A stretch of DNA of 64,000 nucleotides from Vallitalea guaymasensis (GCF_018141425.1 NZ_CP058561.1:1116001-1180000), one strand, 5' to 3'; positions 36,864 to 46,953 are shown, counted from the stretch's first letter. Translations and numbers: made by a program. Notes: generated from the sequence alone by a model not told the origin.

Positions 36864-37574
36864 CTATTTATTGAATTCTCCTGGTGCTACATCCAAGATG
36901 TTACTTTCTGGAACATTTACATAATTAGGAGGTACTGTTCCGCTTAAGATTCTATCTACTAAAGTTACCTGTTGACATACTGTTACTTTTTCAGATGCAA
37001 GTGGAACAACAACCTGCATGGTGGTTTCTATATTGAGCCATACTCTATGATTTATTTGATTTATCCCTGTTGATCTGAATTCCCTATCATAATTAATGGT
37101 GGCTGTACCAAAAGGAAGTATTTCCACCTCTATATTAGGACCTGTATTCGCAAATATATTAGACCCTATTAGATTACCTGATGGTATAGGTATAGTTTCA
37201 TCTGTGTATTTATCCACTTCTTCTGAGATTTTATTGATAACATCAGCACATATTTCATTGATGGTTATAGTATCAACACTACAAGATACTATCTCTCCTT
37301 TTTCATTATAGAAATACGTCACTAACTCATCAGTATTTATTTGTTTCTCTTCTAATGTTTTTCTAACTGCATCATTTATGGACTGTGTAGCTATAGTTTT
37401 GATTTTCAATTGTGACATAGCTACTACAATAGGTAAGATCTGCTTATCTAAATATGTATATACAAAAATAAAACTAAGACTTATGACTGCTATGAGGATA
37501 CATATATATGCACCAAATCGTTTTTTCTTACTTCTACTCTTTCTCGGCTTTCTGCCTTTTATATTCCTTCTCAT
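36864..37574 (-). CDS. yunB: Sporulation protein YunB
   Basis: A 236-residue protein with a strongly basic N terminus (KGRKPRKSRSKKKR) and one membrane segment (about 23-43), then an extracytoplasmic domain. The ASEKVTVCQQVTLVDRILSGTVPPNYVNV region is characteristic of YunB. In B. subtilis it is a mother-cell sporulation gene; its biochemical role is not known. Transcribed leftward and alone. Confidence 0.88.
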   Translation of the reverse strand: MRRNIKGRKPRKSRSKKKRFGAYICILIAVISLSFIFVYTYLDKQILPIVVAMSQLKIKTIATQSINDAVRKTLEEKQINTDELVTYFYNEKGEIVSCSVDTITINEICADVINKISEEVDKYTDETIPIPSGNLIGSNIFANTGPNIEVEILPFGTATINYDREFRSTGINQINHRVWLNIETTMQVVVPLASEKVTVCQQVTLVDRILSGTVPPNYVNVPESNILDVAPGEFNK

Positions 37575-37936
37575 ATCTCCTCCTATGTCTATTGTTGCAT
37601 TAACAGCATTTCTTAATCCTTATATAAAGTATATGATAAGCAATTATATTTTGTGTATGTCTACCTATATAAGTTGACCTAATTGAAGGGAGCATATATT
37701 TAATTCTAATATAAGTTCAATCTGTTATACAGGAAATTTATGTTAATAATATTAATAAAACCTTATTATGTAATCCCTGAAACCATATTTAATAAAGCCT
37801 TTGCAGAATAATTACAAACACAATACAATTTATGAATAATCTGTTAATAAATATTAAATTTATGCCAAAATATATATTTTGCTTTCTATATCTAGTTATA
37901 TTTGATATAATATCATCTGTATGAAGGAGGAAAATT
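37575..37936. other. Divergent intergenic region, yunB and first penicillin-binding protein
   Basis: About 360 AT-rich bases. TATAAT at 37906-37911 lies 25 bases upstream of the first penicillin-binding protein gene but has no convincing -35 box (TTTCTA at 37883). No small gene or RNA structure is evident. Confidence 0.5.
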
Positions 37937-40609
37937 ATGAATTTTAGTAAGGATTCCAACGAGAAAAAGAAAAAAGAACTTGATTCAAAATCAAGTAAAG
38001 CCACGAAAAGTGTAAGCACATCTTTTATTAAGATTTTAGTTTTTGCATTTTTGTTACTAATCATTGTAGGTGTTTGTGCTGGTTTAGGGTTCGTTAAATC
38101 CATCATTGACTCTGCACCTGATATTAACGTAGAAGATATTGTTCCAAAAGGATACACTTCATTTATATATGATCAAGATGGTAACGAAATCGTTCAATTA
38201 CATGGGTCTAATGCTAATAGAATATTTGTAGAACTTGATGAAATACCTACTTATCTTCAAGACTCTTTTATTGCTATAGAAGATGAACGTTTTTGGCAAC
38301 ATAATGGAATTGATGTAAAAGGTATTTTTAGAGCTATTTTCACTAACATAAAAGAAAAAAGTTTCAGTGAAGGTGCCAGCACCATCACTCAGCAGCTTAT
38401 TAAAAATAATATATTATCAACAGAAACAACGCTTCAAAGAAAAATACAAGAACAATATTTAGCAGTACAGCTTGAAAAGAAATCCGACAAGAAAACTATA
38501 TTAGAGAACTATCTAAACACTGTTGCCCTTGGTAGAGGAACCAATGGTGTACAAGCAGCCGCTAATAAATATTTTAATAAGGATGTAAGTGAATTAACAA
38601 TTGCTGAATCAGCAGTTATTGCTTCAATAACTAAGAACCCTAGTTTTTATGATCCTGTTACTTATCCTGAGAATAACAAAAGAAGACAAACAAGAATTCT
38701 TAAGAAACTCATAGAACAGGAGAAAATAACACAAGCACAATATGATGAAGCACTAAAAGAAGACGTATATAATAATATTCAAATAGTAAACAAATCTTAT
38801 GCTGGTAATTCAAGTTATTCTTATTACGTTGATGAAGTTATTTCAAGAGTAAAAAATGACCTTATGGTTAAAAAAGGATATACTGAAACCCAAGCATTTA
38901 ACTTAATCTATCGTGGTGGATTAAGCATTTATATCAATCAAGACACTGATATGCAGAAAATCGTAGATGAAACTTACACTAATGAAGACTTTTTCCCTAA
39001 GAAAAATGTTGATTACAGTGTTATTCTAGATTATTCAGTAACAGTAAAAGATAAAGATGGTAACAAAAAAGTCGTTAATAAAAATAAAACCTTTGAAACA
39101 GACCAAGAAGCTAATGATTATATTGAACAATTGAAGAAAGAATTAACTGGTGAAGGCTATGAGATAGTTGCTGAAAATCCTACATATATACCACAGCCCC
39201 AATCAGCAATGGTAATCATTGATCAACACACTGGTCAAGTAAAAGCACTTTCGGGTGGTAGAGGTGAAAAAGTAGGAAACCTCACATTTAACCGTGCTAC
39301 AACTTCCACTCGTTCCCCTGGTTCGACATTTAAAATACTTGCTGCTTATTTACCTGCTATTGATACAGCTGGTTATACATTAGCTACAGTTATTGATGAT
39401 GTCCCTACTCAATTTCCTAATGAACCTAAGGGCTGGCCTAAAAACTATGATTATAAGTTTAGAGGTCTTACAACCGTTAGAGAAGGTATACGATATTCAA
39501 TGAATATACTAGCTGTAAAGACCCTGAATGATATAGGTGTTCAGACAGGCTTTGATTACTTAATCAATTTAGGTTTTACAACATTGATTGATAAGAAAAC
39601 CGTAAACGGGAAAAGCTTTACTGACAAAGGTTTATCCCTGACACTTGGTGGTCTGACAAAAGGTGTTACTGTGTTAGAACTAACTGGTGCCTATGCTGCT
39701 ATTGCAAATAATGGAGTATATATAGAACCTACATTCTATTCAAGAGTACTTGACCATGATGGTAAACTACTTATGCAAAAAGAACCTGCTACAAGAACTG
39801 TAATGAAAGAAACAACTGCATTCTTGTTAACAGATGCTATGGTTGATGTTGTGGATCATGGTACTGGTAAAAAAGTAAAATTTACTGGCATGCCTATTGC
39901 AGGTAAGACAGGTACATCTACAGGTGATAAAGACTTAGTTTTTGCTGGATTCACTCCTTATTATACAGCTGTTGTATGGAAAGGCTATGATATTCAAAAA
40001 GAGCAAAGATACTTAAATTATCACAAAAAGATTTGGAAAGAAGTAATGCAGCGAGTACATGAAGGACTTCCTAGAAAAGAATTTGATAGGCCTTCTGGAA
40101 TTGTAACCGCTAAGATATGTACAGAATCAGGTAAATTAGCTGTTCCTGGACTATGCGATAAAGATCCAAGAGGTTCCACTGTAAGAACGGAATATTTTGC
40201 TAAAGGAACTGAACCAACTGAACCATGTGATGTTCATATAAAAGCAACAATATGTAAAGACTCTGGATTATTTGCTACAGAATATTGTCCTGAATCAAGT
40301 AAGGAAGAAAAAGTATACATTCAACGACTTGTTCCATTCGTACCAGAAGAATGGGACCCAAGAAGACCACCTACAATTCAGGATAGACAATATGAGCTTC
40401 CACCTTCAATGATAGGTGAATATTGTAATATTCATGGTCCAGAACCAGAAGTACCAGATATTCTACCACCAGATTTTATAGACCCTGATGGTGATAATAA
40501 TAATAATAACGGTAATAGCGATAATACTGATGTAAACTCAGATTTATTTACACCATTTTTACCTAATGAACATAATAACGACCCAGATAGTGATAATACA
40601 AATGATTGA
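37937..40609 (+). CDS. Class A penicillin-binding protein 1A (copy 1)
   Basis: An 890-residue bifunctional peptidoglycan synthase. A short cytoplasmic tail and one membrane segment (about 33-55) precede the GT51 glycosyltransferase with catalytic Glu115 in EDERFW and EGASTITQQL. The transpeptidase has Ser463-x-x-Lys (STFK), SMN and KTG. A Cys-containing tail (about 730-850) follows and ends in an Asn/Asp/Pro-rich low-complexity stretch. It polymerises and crosslinks peptidoglycan at the outer face. AAGGAGG precedes the ATG. A paralogue follows 171 bases downstream. Confidence 0.94.
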   Translation: MNFSKDSNEKKKKELDSKSSKATKSVSTSFIKILVFAFLLLIIVGVCAGLGFVKSIIDSAPDINVEDIVPKGYTSFIYDQDGNEIVQLHGSNANRIFVELDEIPTYLQDSFIAIEDERFWQHNGIDVKGIFRAIFTNIKEKSFSEGASTITQQLIKNNILSTETTLQRKIQEQYLAVQLEKKSDKKTILENYLNTVALGRGTNGVQAAANKYFNKDVSELTIAESAVIASITKNPSFYDPVTYPENNKRRQTRILKKLIEQEKITQAQYDEALKEDVYNNIQIVNKSYAGNSSYSYYVDEVISRVKNDLMVKKGYTETQAFNLIYRGGLSIYINQDTDMQKIVDETYTNEDFFPKKNVDYSVILDYSVTVKDKDGNKKVVNKNKTFETDQEANDYIEQLKKELTGEGYEIVAENPTYIPQPQSAMVIIDQHTGQVKALSGGRGEKVGNLTFNRATTSTRSPGSTFKILAAYLPAIDTAGYTLATVIDDVPTQFPNEPKGWPKNYDYKFRGLTTVREGIRYSMNILAVKTLNDIGVQTGFDYLINLGFTTLIDKKTVNGKSFTDKGLSLTLGGLTKGVTVLELTGAYAAIANNGVYIEPTFYSRVLDHDGKLLMQKEPATRTVMKETTAFLLTDAMVDVVDHGTGKKVKFTGMPIAGKTGTSTGDKDLVFAGFTPYYTAVVWKGYDIQKEQRYLNYHKKIWKEVMQRVHEGLPRKEFDRPSGIVTAKICTESGKLAVPGLCDKDPRGSTVRTEYFAKGTEPTEPCDVHIKATICKDSGLFATEYCPESSKEEKVYIQRLVPFVPEEWDPRRPPTIQDRQYELPPSMIGEYCNIHGPEPEVPDILPPDFIDPDGDNNNNNGNSDNTDVNSDLFTPFLPNEHNNDPDSDNTND

Positions 40610-40617
40610 TTATAATT

Positions 40618-40647
40618 AAGAGAAACCTCTTCATAGGGGTTTCTCTT
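40618..40647 (+). terminator. Hairpin between the two penicillin-binding protein genes
   Basis: Ten-base arms AAGAGAAACC and GGTTTCTCTT just after the first stop codon. The following T content is modest, so read-through to the second gene is possible. Confidence 0.6.
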
Positions 40648-40780
40648 GTTGTATATACACACATAAAAAAAACTGTAAATTTTCCCCTAATTTGTGAATA
40701 ATAGACTCCCAAAAAAGACATCCTTTTAATATAGGAAAAATACCAAGAAACAGTCAATATGCATTATAAGGAGCTATTAC

Positions 40781-43516
40781 ATGAATTATAGCAATCACTC
40801 TAAAAGCAAAAGAGAAAAAGAATTAGAATCAAAATCGAATAAAGTAAAAAAATCAATCAGTACATCGTTCATCCGAATCTTAGTATTGACTCTATTAATA
40901 ACCTTTGGACTCATAATAATAGCTGGGCTTGGTATAACTAAAGCAATCATTGATGCAGCACCAGAAATTGATTATGATAAAGATATTATGCCAAAAGGAT
41001 ATAGAACTTTTATATATGATCAACTTGGGAATGAAATAACCACACTTCATGGAACTGATGCTAATAGAATATATGCATCACTAGACCAAATGCCTGAACA
41101 CCTGAGGGACGCTTTTATTGCAATTGAAGATGAACGATTCTATGAACACCAAGGCATCGATCTTAAGGGTATTCTAAGAGCCATCATAAATAATATAAAA
41201 TCAAAAGATCTGACCGGTGAAGGTGCAAGTACTATAACTCAACAGGTCATAAAGAATAATGTCTTATCAGCTACCCAAACATTTCAGCGTAAAATCCAAG
41301 AACAATACCTAGCCATAGAACTTGAAAAAAGGGTTGATAAAAATATTATACTGGAAAGTTATTTGAACACAGTTGCTCTTGGGCGTGGTACTAATGGAGT
41401 CCAAGCAGCTTCCAATAGATATTTCAACAAAGATGTTTCAGACCTTACTCTTGCAGAATCAGCAGTTATGGCAAGCATAACCAAATATCCTACTAGATAT
41501 GACCCAATAGCTAACCCTGAAAACAATCATTCACGTCAACTTATAGTTCTTAATAAAATGCTTGAACAAGGTAAGATTACTGAAATTGAATATAACCAAG
41601 CCATAGAAGAAGATGTATATTCCAAGATTGAATTAACTAATAAAAATGCTAATAAGAATTCCAATTATTCTTATTTCGTGGATGAAGTCATTCTTCGTGT
41701 AAAAGATGACTTGGTCATTAAGAAAGGTTATACAGAAAAACAAGCCTACGACCTTATATACACTGGTGGTCTTAATGTATATGTTACTCAAGACATCAAT
41801 ATACAGAACATAGTAGATAAAGAATTCCTTGATGAATCCAACTATCCTCCTAAGAAAGAAGATTACTCTGTAAAGATTATGTATAGTCTCTCAGTGGATA
41901 AAAAGGATTCTGGTATAAAGCATTACTATAAAGAGAAAGAATTTGATACAGACAAAGAAGCACTAGCCTATGTAGAAGAATTAAAAGCTTCATGGATTTC
42001 TGAAGTAGATGAAGTAATATCAGAATCAAGCATTCTAGTACCTCAGCCACAAGCCGCTATGGTAATAATTGATTATCACACAGGGCATGTAAAAGCTATC
42101 GCAGGGGGTCGTGGTGAAAAACTCGGAAATCAACTTTTAAATAGAGCTACACAGACCTATCGTCATCCTGGTTCAACTTTCAAGATATTAGCTGCCTATC
42201 TACCAGCCATTGATACTGGTAGATACACATTAGCTACAGTACTGGATGATGTTCCATTTTCATATTCTGTTTCAAAAAATTCTGTACCATGGGAAGTACA
42301 CAATTGGTATGACAGCAGTGAGTACAAATATAATTATAAAGGATTATCAACTGTAAGAGACAGTATCACCTATTCTATCAACATTCATGCAGTAAAGACA
42401 TTAATGGATATAGGAATAGAAACAAGTTTTAATTATTTATTGAATCTTGGATTTACATCATTGGTAGAAAAGGAAACCATAAACGGGAAAATATATTCTG
42501 ATAAAAACTATTCTCTAGCTCTAGGAGGCGTTACTAAAGGAGTTAGTCTATTAGAGCTAACAGCAGCTTATGGCGCTATAGCCAATAATGGTGAATATGT
42601 CAAACCTATCTTCTACACAAAAGTACTAGATCATGACAATAACCTAATCCTCACCAATGAACAACCAAAGCCTGTTAGGGTCATGAAAGAGACAACATCA
42701 TTTTTATTGACTAATGCTATGACAGATGTAGTTAAAAAAGGTACTGGAACAATTGTAAAGTTCAATAGTGTTAGTATGCCCATTGCTGGTAAAACAGGAA
42801 CCTCTTCCGAGAAGAAAGACCTTGTTTTTACAGGATATACTCCTTATTATGTTGCCAGTATATGGCAAGGTTATGACACACCAAAAGAACAAGTTTATAA
42901 GAGAAGCTATCATAAGATACTCTGGCGAAAAATTATGGAAGAAATTCATAAAGGATTGCCTAGAAAAGAATTCTACAAACCTGATAATATTGTAACAGCT
43001 AAGATATGTACAGAATCGGGTAAACTGGCTAAGTTAGGATTATGCAATAAAGACCCACGTGGTTCTACAATCATGACTGAATTCTTTGAAAAAGGTACCG
43101 TTCCAACTGAGACTTGTGACGTTCATGTGAAGCAAACTATATGTTCTGTTTCTGGACTTCCTGCTAATAAATATTGTCCAAGCAATAGCAAGTATACAAA
43201 AGTATTCATAAAAAGACCTGAACCTCTTGTTCCTTCCAACTGGGACCCTAAACATCCTCCAAGGATACAAGATAGAAAATATGAATTACTGTACAGCACT
43301 ATCGGTGAATATTGCAATGTACATGGACCTCATGTCAAGAAACCAGAAGTGAAATTACCAACTGATTATATTGATAGTGACCTTGATGATAAAATTAACG
43401 AAGACGAAGAATTCATAGCACCAGAAGACAAACCTATTGAAATTGAAGACAAAGACAAAAAACCATATCTTGATGATGATTATTATTCTCCACCACCATT
43501 CATATATCAAGAATAA
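40781..43516 (+). CDS. Class A penicillin-binding protein 1A (copy 2)
   Basis: A 911-residue paralogue of the preceding protein with the same order: membrane segment, GT51 domain (EDERFYEHQGID, EGASTITQQV), transpeptidase (Ser465 in STFK, SIN, KTG), and a Cys-containing tail ending in an Asp/Glu-rich stretch. All catalytic motifs are intact, so both copies should be active. Differences are concentrated in the region between the two catalytic domains and the extreme C terminus. AAGGAGC precedes the ATG. A palindromic element begins three bases after its stop. Confidence 0.94.
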   Translation: MNYSNHSKSKREKELESKSNKVKKSISTSFIRILVLTLLITFGLIIIAGLGITKAIIDAAPEIDYDKDIMPKGYRTFIYDQLGNEITTLHGTDANRIYASLDQMPEHLRDAFIAIEDERFYEHQGIDLKGILRAIINNIKSKDLTGEGASTITQQVIKNNVLSATQTFQRKIQEQYLAIELEKRVDKNIILESYLNTVALGRGTNGVQAASNRYFNKDVSDLTLAESAVMASITKYPTRYDPIANPENNHSRQLIVLNKMLEQGKITEIEYNQAIEEDVYSKIELTNKNANKNSNYSYFVDEVILRVKDDLVIKKGYTEKQAYDLIYTGGLNVYVTQDINIQNIVDKEFLDESNYPPKKEDYSVKIMYSLSVDKKDSGIKHYYKEKEFDTDKEALAYVEELKASWISEVDEVISESSILVPQPQAAMVIIDYHTGHVKAIAGGRGEKLGNQLLNRATQTYRHPGSTFKILAAYLPAIDTGRYTLATVLDDVPFSYSVSKNSVPWEVHNWYDSSEYKYNYKGLSTVRDSITYSINIHAVKTLMDIGIETSFNYLLNLGFTSLVEKETINGKIYSDKNYSLALGGVTKGVSLLELTAAYGAIANNGEYVKPIFYTKVLDHDNNLILTNEQPKPVRVMKETTSFLLTNAMTDVVKKGTGTIVKFNSVSMPIAGKTGTSSEKKDLVFTGYTPYYVASIWQGYDTPKEQVYKRSYHKILWRKIMEEIHKGLPRKEFYKPDNIVTAKICTESGKLAKLGLCNKDPRGSTIMTEFFEKGTVPTETCDVHVKQTICSVSGLPANKYCPSNSKYTKVFIKRPEPLVPSNWDPKHPPRIQDRKYELLYSTIGEYCNVHGPHVKKPEVKLPTDYIDSDLDDKINEDEEFIAPEDKPIEIEDKDKKPYLDDDYYSPPPFIYQE

Positions 43517-43518
43517 CA

Positions 43519-43569
43519 AAGGGGCTGTCTGATAATACATTTTTTAAAAAAGGTATTATCAGACAGCCC
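43519..43569. repeat. Palindromic element arm pair acting as shared terminator
   Basis: A 17-base perfect stem (arms within 43521-43537 and 43553-43569) with T/A-rich loop between two converging genes. Its left 29 bases are identical to the left end of the 193-bp element at 52842, so this looks like a collapsed copy of a repeat family now serving as bidirectional terminator. Confidence 0.8.
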
Positions 43570-43581
43570 ATATTATTTCTT

Positions 43582-43941
43582 CTATTTTGTATCTTTTGGC
43601 TTAAATAATACAGCCGCTAGATAACCAAATAATAAAGCCGCCGTTATTCCTCCAGCAGTTGCAGTCATTCCTCCTGTAAAAACCCCCAAAAAACCTGATG
43701 TCTTCACTGCTTCTATTACTCCCTTACCTAAAGAATAACCAAATCCTATCAAGGGTACAGTCGCTCCTGCTCCACCAAATTCTACAACATGTTCATATAT
43801 ACCTAGTCCAGTTAGAAATGTTCCCAATGAAACATAAATAACTAAAACCCTAGCAGGCATCAATTTTGTCTTATCCATCAAAATCTGTGCTATTACACAT
43901 ATTATTCCACCTGTAACAAAAACCTTAATATAATCAATCAT
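43582..43941 (-). CDS. spoVAE: Stage V sporulation protein AE (SpoVAEB)
   Basis: A 119-residue membrane protein with four predicted segments. VTGGIICVIAQILMDKT, GAGATVPLIGFGYSLGKG and FTGGMTATAGGITAAL are typical of SpoVAEB. It belongs to the channel complex that loads dipicolinic acid into the forespore and releases it on germination. It is related to SpoVAC in the same operon and shares the GAGA(T/S)VP(L/I) segment. Last gene of the operon. Confidence 0.95.
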   Translation of the reverse strand: MIDYIKVFVTGGIICVIAQILMDKTKLMPARVLVIYVSLGTFLTGLGIYEHVVEFGGAGATVPLIGFGYSLGKGVIEAVKTSGFLGVFTGGMTATAGGITAALLFGYLAAVLFKPKDTK

Positions 43942-43959
43942 AATGTCCCTTCCTTCACA

Positions 43960-44976
43960 CTATTCTTGGCTATTTTCTATTACAACAGCATGAGCTATAC
44001 CTGGTATGCTCTCACCTTGAAAACTGCTGCTAGGGCTTAATAATGCCCCTGTAGGTATAAATAAAATTCTATTGAATGTACCTTTAGCCATCTCTTTTAA
44101 AATATAACCTGTCAAAGTAACTGCTGAACAACCACATCCACTTCCACCTGCATGTGTATCCTGTTTTTCATTATCAAATATCTCAATACCACAATCTGTA
44201 TAATTATCGCTCAAATCGTATCCTGCTTTTCCCACCAATTCAATGGTCAATTTTTTACCTATCATTCCAAGGTCTCCAGTTGCTATCAAATCATAATCTA
44301 CTGCACTTCTACCTGTATCTTTAAAATGAGCAATTATAGTGTCAGCCGCTGCTGGTGCCATAGCCGCCCCCATATTCATAGCATCTTTTACACCAAGATC
44401 AACAATCTTACCAGGTGTCACATGGGTAACTTTTGGTCCTATTCCTGTATTCCCAACAACAACAGCACCACTACCTGTTACAGTATAAGTAGCTGTCAAA
44501 GGTCTTTGATTACCAAATTCCAATGGATATCTAAATTGTTTTTCAGCACCACAGAAATGGCTGGATGTAGCTGCAACACAATAATTTGCAAAACCACCTT
44601 CTACTGCCATAGATGCTAAGATTAGAGATTCTCCCATTGTTGAACAAGCACCATATAACCCGAAAAAAGGTTTTTTGAAATCTCTAATAGCAAAAGTACT
44701 AGCTGTCAATTGGTTCAAAAGATCCCCTGCAAAAATATACCTGATATCATTTTTTGCTATATTCGCATTATCAATTGCTGAATTTATTGCTGCATTAAGG
44801 ATTTTACTCTCGGCCTTTTCCCAAGATTCTTCTCCCCACAAAGTATCTTCTAATATTTTATCAAAATACTCTTTTAATAATCCATCTCCCTCTTTTGGTC
44901 CTACAATATTACCATGTCCTATAATAGTAGGGGGATTATCAAAAGCTATAGTTTGCTCTCCTACCTGACTACCCAT
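43960..44976 (-). CDS. spoVAD: Stage V sporulation protein AD
   Basis: A 338-residue thiolase-fold protein. The fold is recognisable through GACSTMGESL and GSGCGCSAVTLTGYIL. SpoVAD binds dipicolinic acid directly and delivers it to the membrane channel rather than catalysing condensation. It sits in the canonical order between spoVAC and spoVAE. Confidence 0.96.
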   Translation of the reverse strand: MGSQVGEQTIAFDNPPTIIGHGNIVGPKEGDGLLKEYFDKILEDTLWGEESWEKAESKILNAAINSAIDNANIAKNDIRYIFAGDLLNQLTASTFAIRDFKKPFFGLYGACSTMGESLILASMAVEGGFANYCVAATSSHFCGAEKQFRYPLEFGNQRPLTATYTVTGSGAVVVGNTGIGPKVTHVTPGKIVDLGVKDAMNMGAAMAPAAADTIIAHFKDTGRSAVDYDLIATGDLGMIGKKLTIELVGKAGYDLSDNYTDCGIEIFDNEKQDTHAGGSGCGCSAVTLTGYILKEMAKGTFNRILFIPTGALLSPSSSFQGESIPGIAHAVVIENSQE

Positions 44977-45026
44977 GCTATAATCATCCTTTCAAAATCA
45001 ATGCTGTAAATTCTACTAAATCTATC

Positions 45027-45485
45027 TTATCCTAACCCCACCATATAATAAACCAATCCAACTATTACCGAAGAAAGCATACCATATAAAATAACTGGTC
45101 CTGCTATAGTAAAAATCTTAGCTCCAACTCCAAACACATAACCCTCATTTTTATATTCAATTGCTGGAGATACAATAGAGTTAGCAAATCCTGTAATAGG
45201 TACTATTGAACCTGCACCTGCTCTTCTTCCGATACTATCATATATATCAAGTCCTGTTAACAATGCCCCAAGGAATACTAGAATAATACTAGTAAAAGTA
45301 GATGCTGCATCCTTGGGAAGTTCTGCTACATACATTAACAAATCAGTAATTCCCTGACCAATGCAACATATAATTCCTCCAACTACAAAAGCCCATATAC
45401 AATTTTTTAACAGACTAGCTTTTGGCGACGTTTTATCAATTAATTTTTGAAATTCTTTCTGCTGCTCATTAATATTTCCCATCAT
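45027..45485 (-). CDS. spoVAC: Stage V sporulation protein AC
   Basis: A 152-residue membrane protein with a hydrophilic N terminus (about 1-22), then several membrane segments and GAGSIVPITGFANSI. B. subtilis SpoVAC acts as a mechanosensitive channel in dipicolinic acid release. AGGAT-type site lies before ATG 45482/45485; either of the two adjacent Met codons could initiate. Confidence 0.95.
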   Translation of the reverse strand: MMGNINEQQKEFQKLIDKTSPKASLLKNCIWAFVVGGIICCIGQGITDLLMYVAELPKDAASTFTSIILVFLGALLTGLDIYDSIGRRAGAGSIVPITGFANSIVSPAIEYKNEGYVFGVGAKIFTIAGPVILYGMLSSVIVGLVYYMVGLG

Positions 45486-45510
45486 ATATATCCTTTCTTA
45501 CCTCTCTACT

Positions 45511-45942
45511 TTACTTTAGCTTATAAAATCCTGGTATGATAAAGTACAGTAATGAACCAATCAATTTTCCCATTGCTAATGTTACAATAAAATATGCCAT
45601 CCCAACTTTTATATTAAACCTTCTAGTTAAAATAGGTATTACATCTAATACTTCTGCTAGTGAAACAGCTAAACATCCCACAAATATACCGGAAAAAAAT
45701 CCGTATATAATCCCTCCTATATTCCCTAGCGGTAACTCAAAATTAATAATCATTACTAAGGTTCCAAACATTCCACCAAACATAATGGCATCTTCATATA
45801 CCCAGATATATTTTTGTGTTGCTGTTTTCTGAGCTAATCTAGGAACAATTCCGATAATAGCTATGAAAGCAAAGACACCACCTGCTATAACTACCCCACC
45901 GCCAAATCCAATTATAATTAATAATAGATATTGCAAAAACAT
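45511..45942 (-). CDS. spoVAB: Stage V sporulation protein AB
   Basis: A 143-residue, mostly hydrophobic protein with four or five membrane segments, glycine-rich near the start (IIGFGGGVVIAGGVFAF), matching SpoVAB. Its start shares a base with the spoVAA stop, indicating translational coupling. Confidence 0.93.
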   Translation of the reverse strand: MFLQYLLLIIIGFGGGVVIAGGVFAFIAIIGIVPRLAQKTATQKYIWVYEDAIMFGGMFGTLVMIINFELPLGNIGGIIYGFFSGIFVGCLAVSLAEVLDVIPILTRRFNIKVGMAYFIVTLAMGKLIGSLLYFIIPGFYKLK

Positions 45943-46565
45943 TATTGCTTATTCCCTTCATCACTAAGATTTTCTATTATACAATCTTCAACATCTCTTT
46001 CATACAATCTCATCTCTACTTCTATTGGAGTAGGATCATCAGTTAATTTTTTTGAAGAGAAATGATTGAAAAATACTATTATACCTACTGCCAAACCTAT
46101 AGAATAGGGTATTTCAATAATTAGAGGATTAAGATTTTCTTCTCCCAAAAATAAACTATATAATTTCACAAAAACATCTGGTACAGCTGCATCTGTATGA
46201 AAAGTCATTATTGCAATACCACCGCCAGTAAAAAGGGTAATACAAACAAATATAACTTTGAAGATGTTAATTAGGTTCTTATATTTACATTCTTTCTTTT
46301 TAGGGCTATAGGAGATAATAATATCTTCTTCACCAACATTATGGATAGTTATATTTTCAAATACTTTTTGTATTTCTGTAATTACTGTAATTATTGATAA
46401 TAAGTAATTCTTTTTTTCATCAGTATCAATAGTAAATACTATTATATTCTTTAACTTGTCAATTATATCTTTTCTACCTTCTATATCAGCAATATCGTCA
46501 ATGATAACATCTTTTTTTCCTATAATACATGTTTTTTTACTAGCTTTTATATATACATTATTCAT
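45942..46565 (-). CDS. spoVAA: Stage V sporulation protein AA
   Basis: A 207-residue protein with a soluble N-terminal domain (about 1-100) and two C-terminal membrane segments (FVCITLFTGGGIAIMTFHTD and IPYSIGLAVGIIVFF), as in SpoVAA. The ribosome-binding site AAGGGTGAT lies inside the last codons of the small ORF upstream, so their translation is probably linked. Confidence 0.92.
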   Translation of the reverse strand: MNNVYIKASKKTCIIGKKDVIIDDIADIEGRKDIIDKLKNIIVFTIDTDEKKNYLLSIITVITEIQKVFENITIHNVGEEDIIISYSPKKKECKYKNLINIFKVIFVCITLFTGGGIAIMTFHTDAAVPDVFVKLYSLFLGEENLNPLIIEIPYSIGLAVGIIVFFNHFSSKKLTDDPTPIEVEMRLYERDVEDCIIENLSDEGNKQ

Positions 46566-46569
46566 CTAA

Positions 46570-46713
46570 TCACCCTTTTTGGTTAAAGGTACGATTAACA
46601 AATGTTCCTTGATATGATATATCTGTTTCTTTATTTAAGTACATATAAGTCATAACAGATACTAATACTAATACAAGCATAATAGCAACTATCAATATCC
46701 TTTTATATTTCAT
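46570..46713 (-). CDS. Small membrane protein at the head of the spoVA operon (47 aa)
   Basis: A 47-residue frame starting at ATG 46713 with AAAGAGGTGAT six bases upstream. It encodes a basic start (MKYKR), one membrane segment (about 5-25) and a short polar tail ending FNQKG. The stop overlaps the spoVAA ribosome-binding site, and only four bases separate its stop from the spoVAA ATG. I do not recognise the family. Its place and coupling suggest forespore expression with spoVA, possibly as a small subunit of the channel complex; that is inference. Confidence 0.75.
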   Translation of the reverse strand: MKYKRILIVAIMLVLVLVSVMTYMYLNKETDISYQGTFVNRTFNQKG

Positions 46714-46819
46714 TAAATCACCTCTTTAGAATTTTATATAAGTTACTAATATTTTTTGAAGTATTAACCATAACTATTCTGGTAATTACAAGAAAAGTGA
46801 CTATTTTCATTTAAAAAAT

Positions 46820-46854
46820 TTGAAAAAAAACCTATGATCAATAATCATAGGTTT
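46820..46854 (-). terminator. Intrinsic terminator of the spoIIA operon
   Basis: Eleven-base perfect arms (46828-46838 and 46844-46854) with a five-base loop, followed on the minus strand by an eight-T run. It lies 100 bases past the sigF stop. Confidence 0.92.
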
Positions 46855-46953
46855 GGATAAGATAAAATTATATTTTATCTTCCTTAATGGGAATGAAAAA
46901 TACAAATAAACAAATATATGATAAGGGTAATTCTTTCAAATAATTACTCTAAT

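Noticed and set aside
44152-44619. A 155-codon rightward frame opposite spoVAD
   Set aside because: Composition is Cys/Ile/Thr-rich nonsense typical of antisense reading; spoVAD on the other strand is certain.
46714-46800. SigG-type promoter before the spoVA operon
   Set aside because: GAATA and AATATTA elements can be found but their spacing (about 21 bp) is wrong, so no promoter is claimed.
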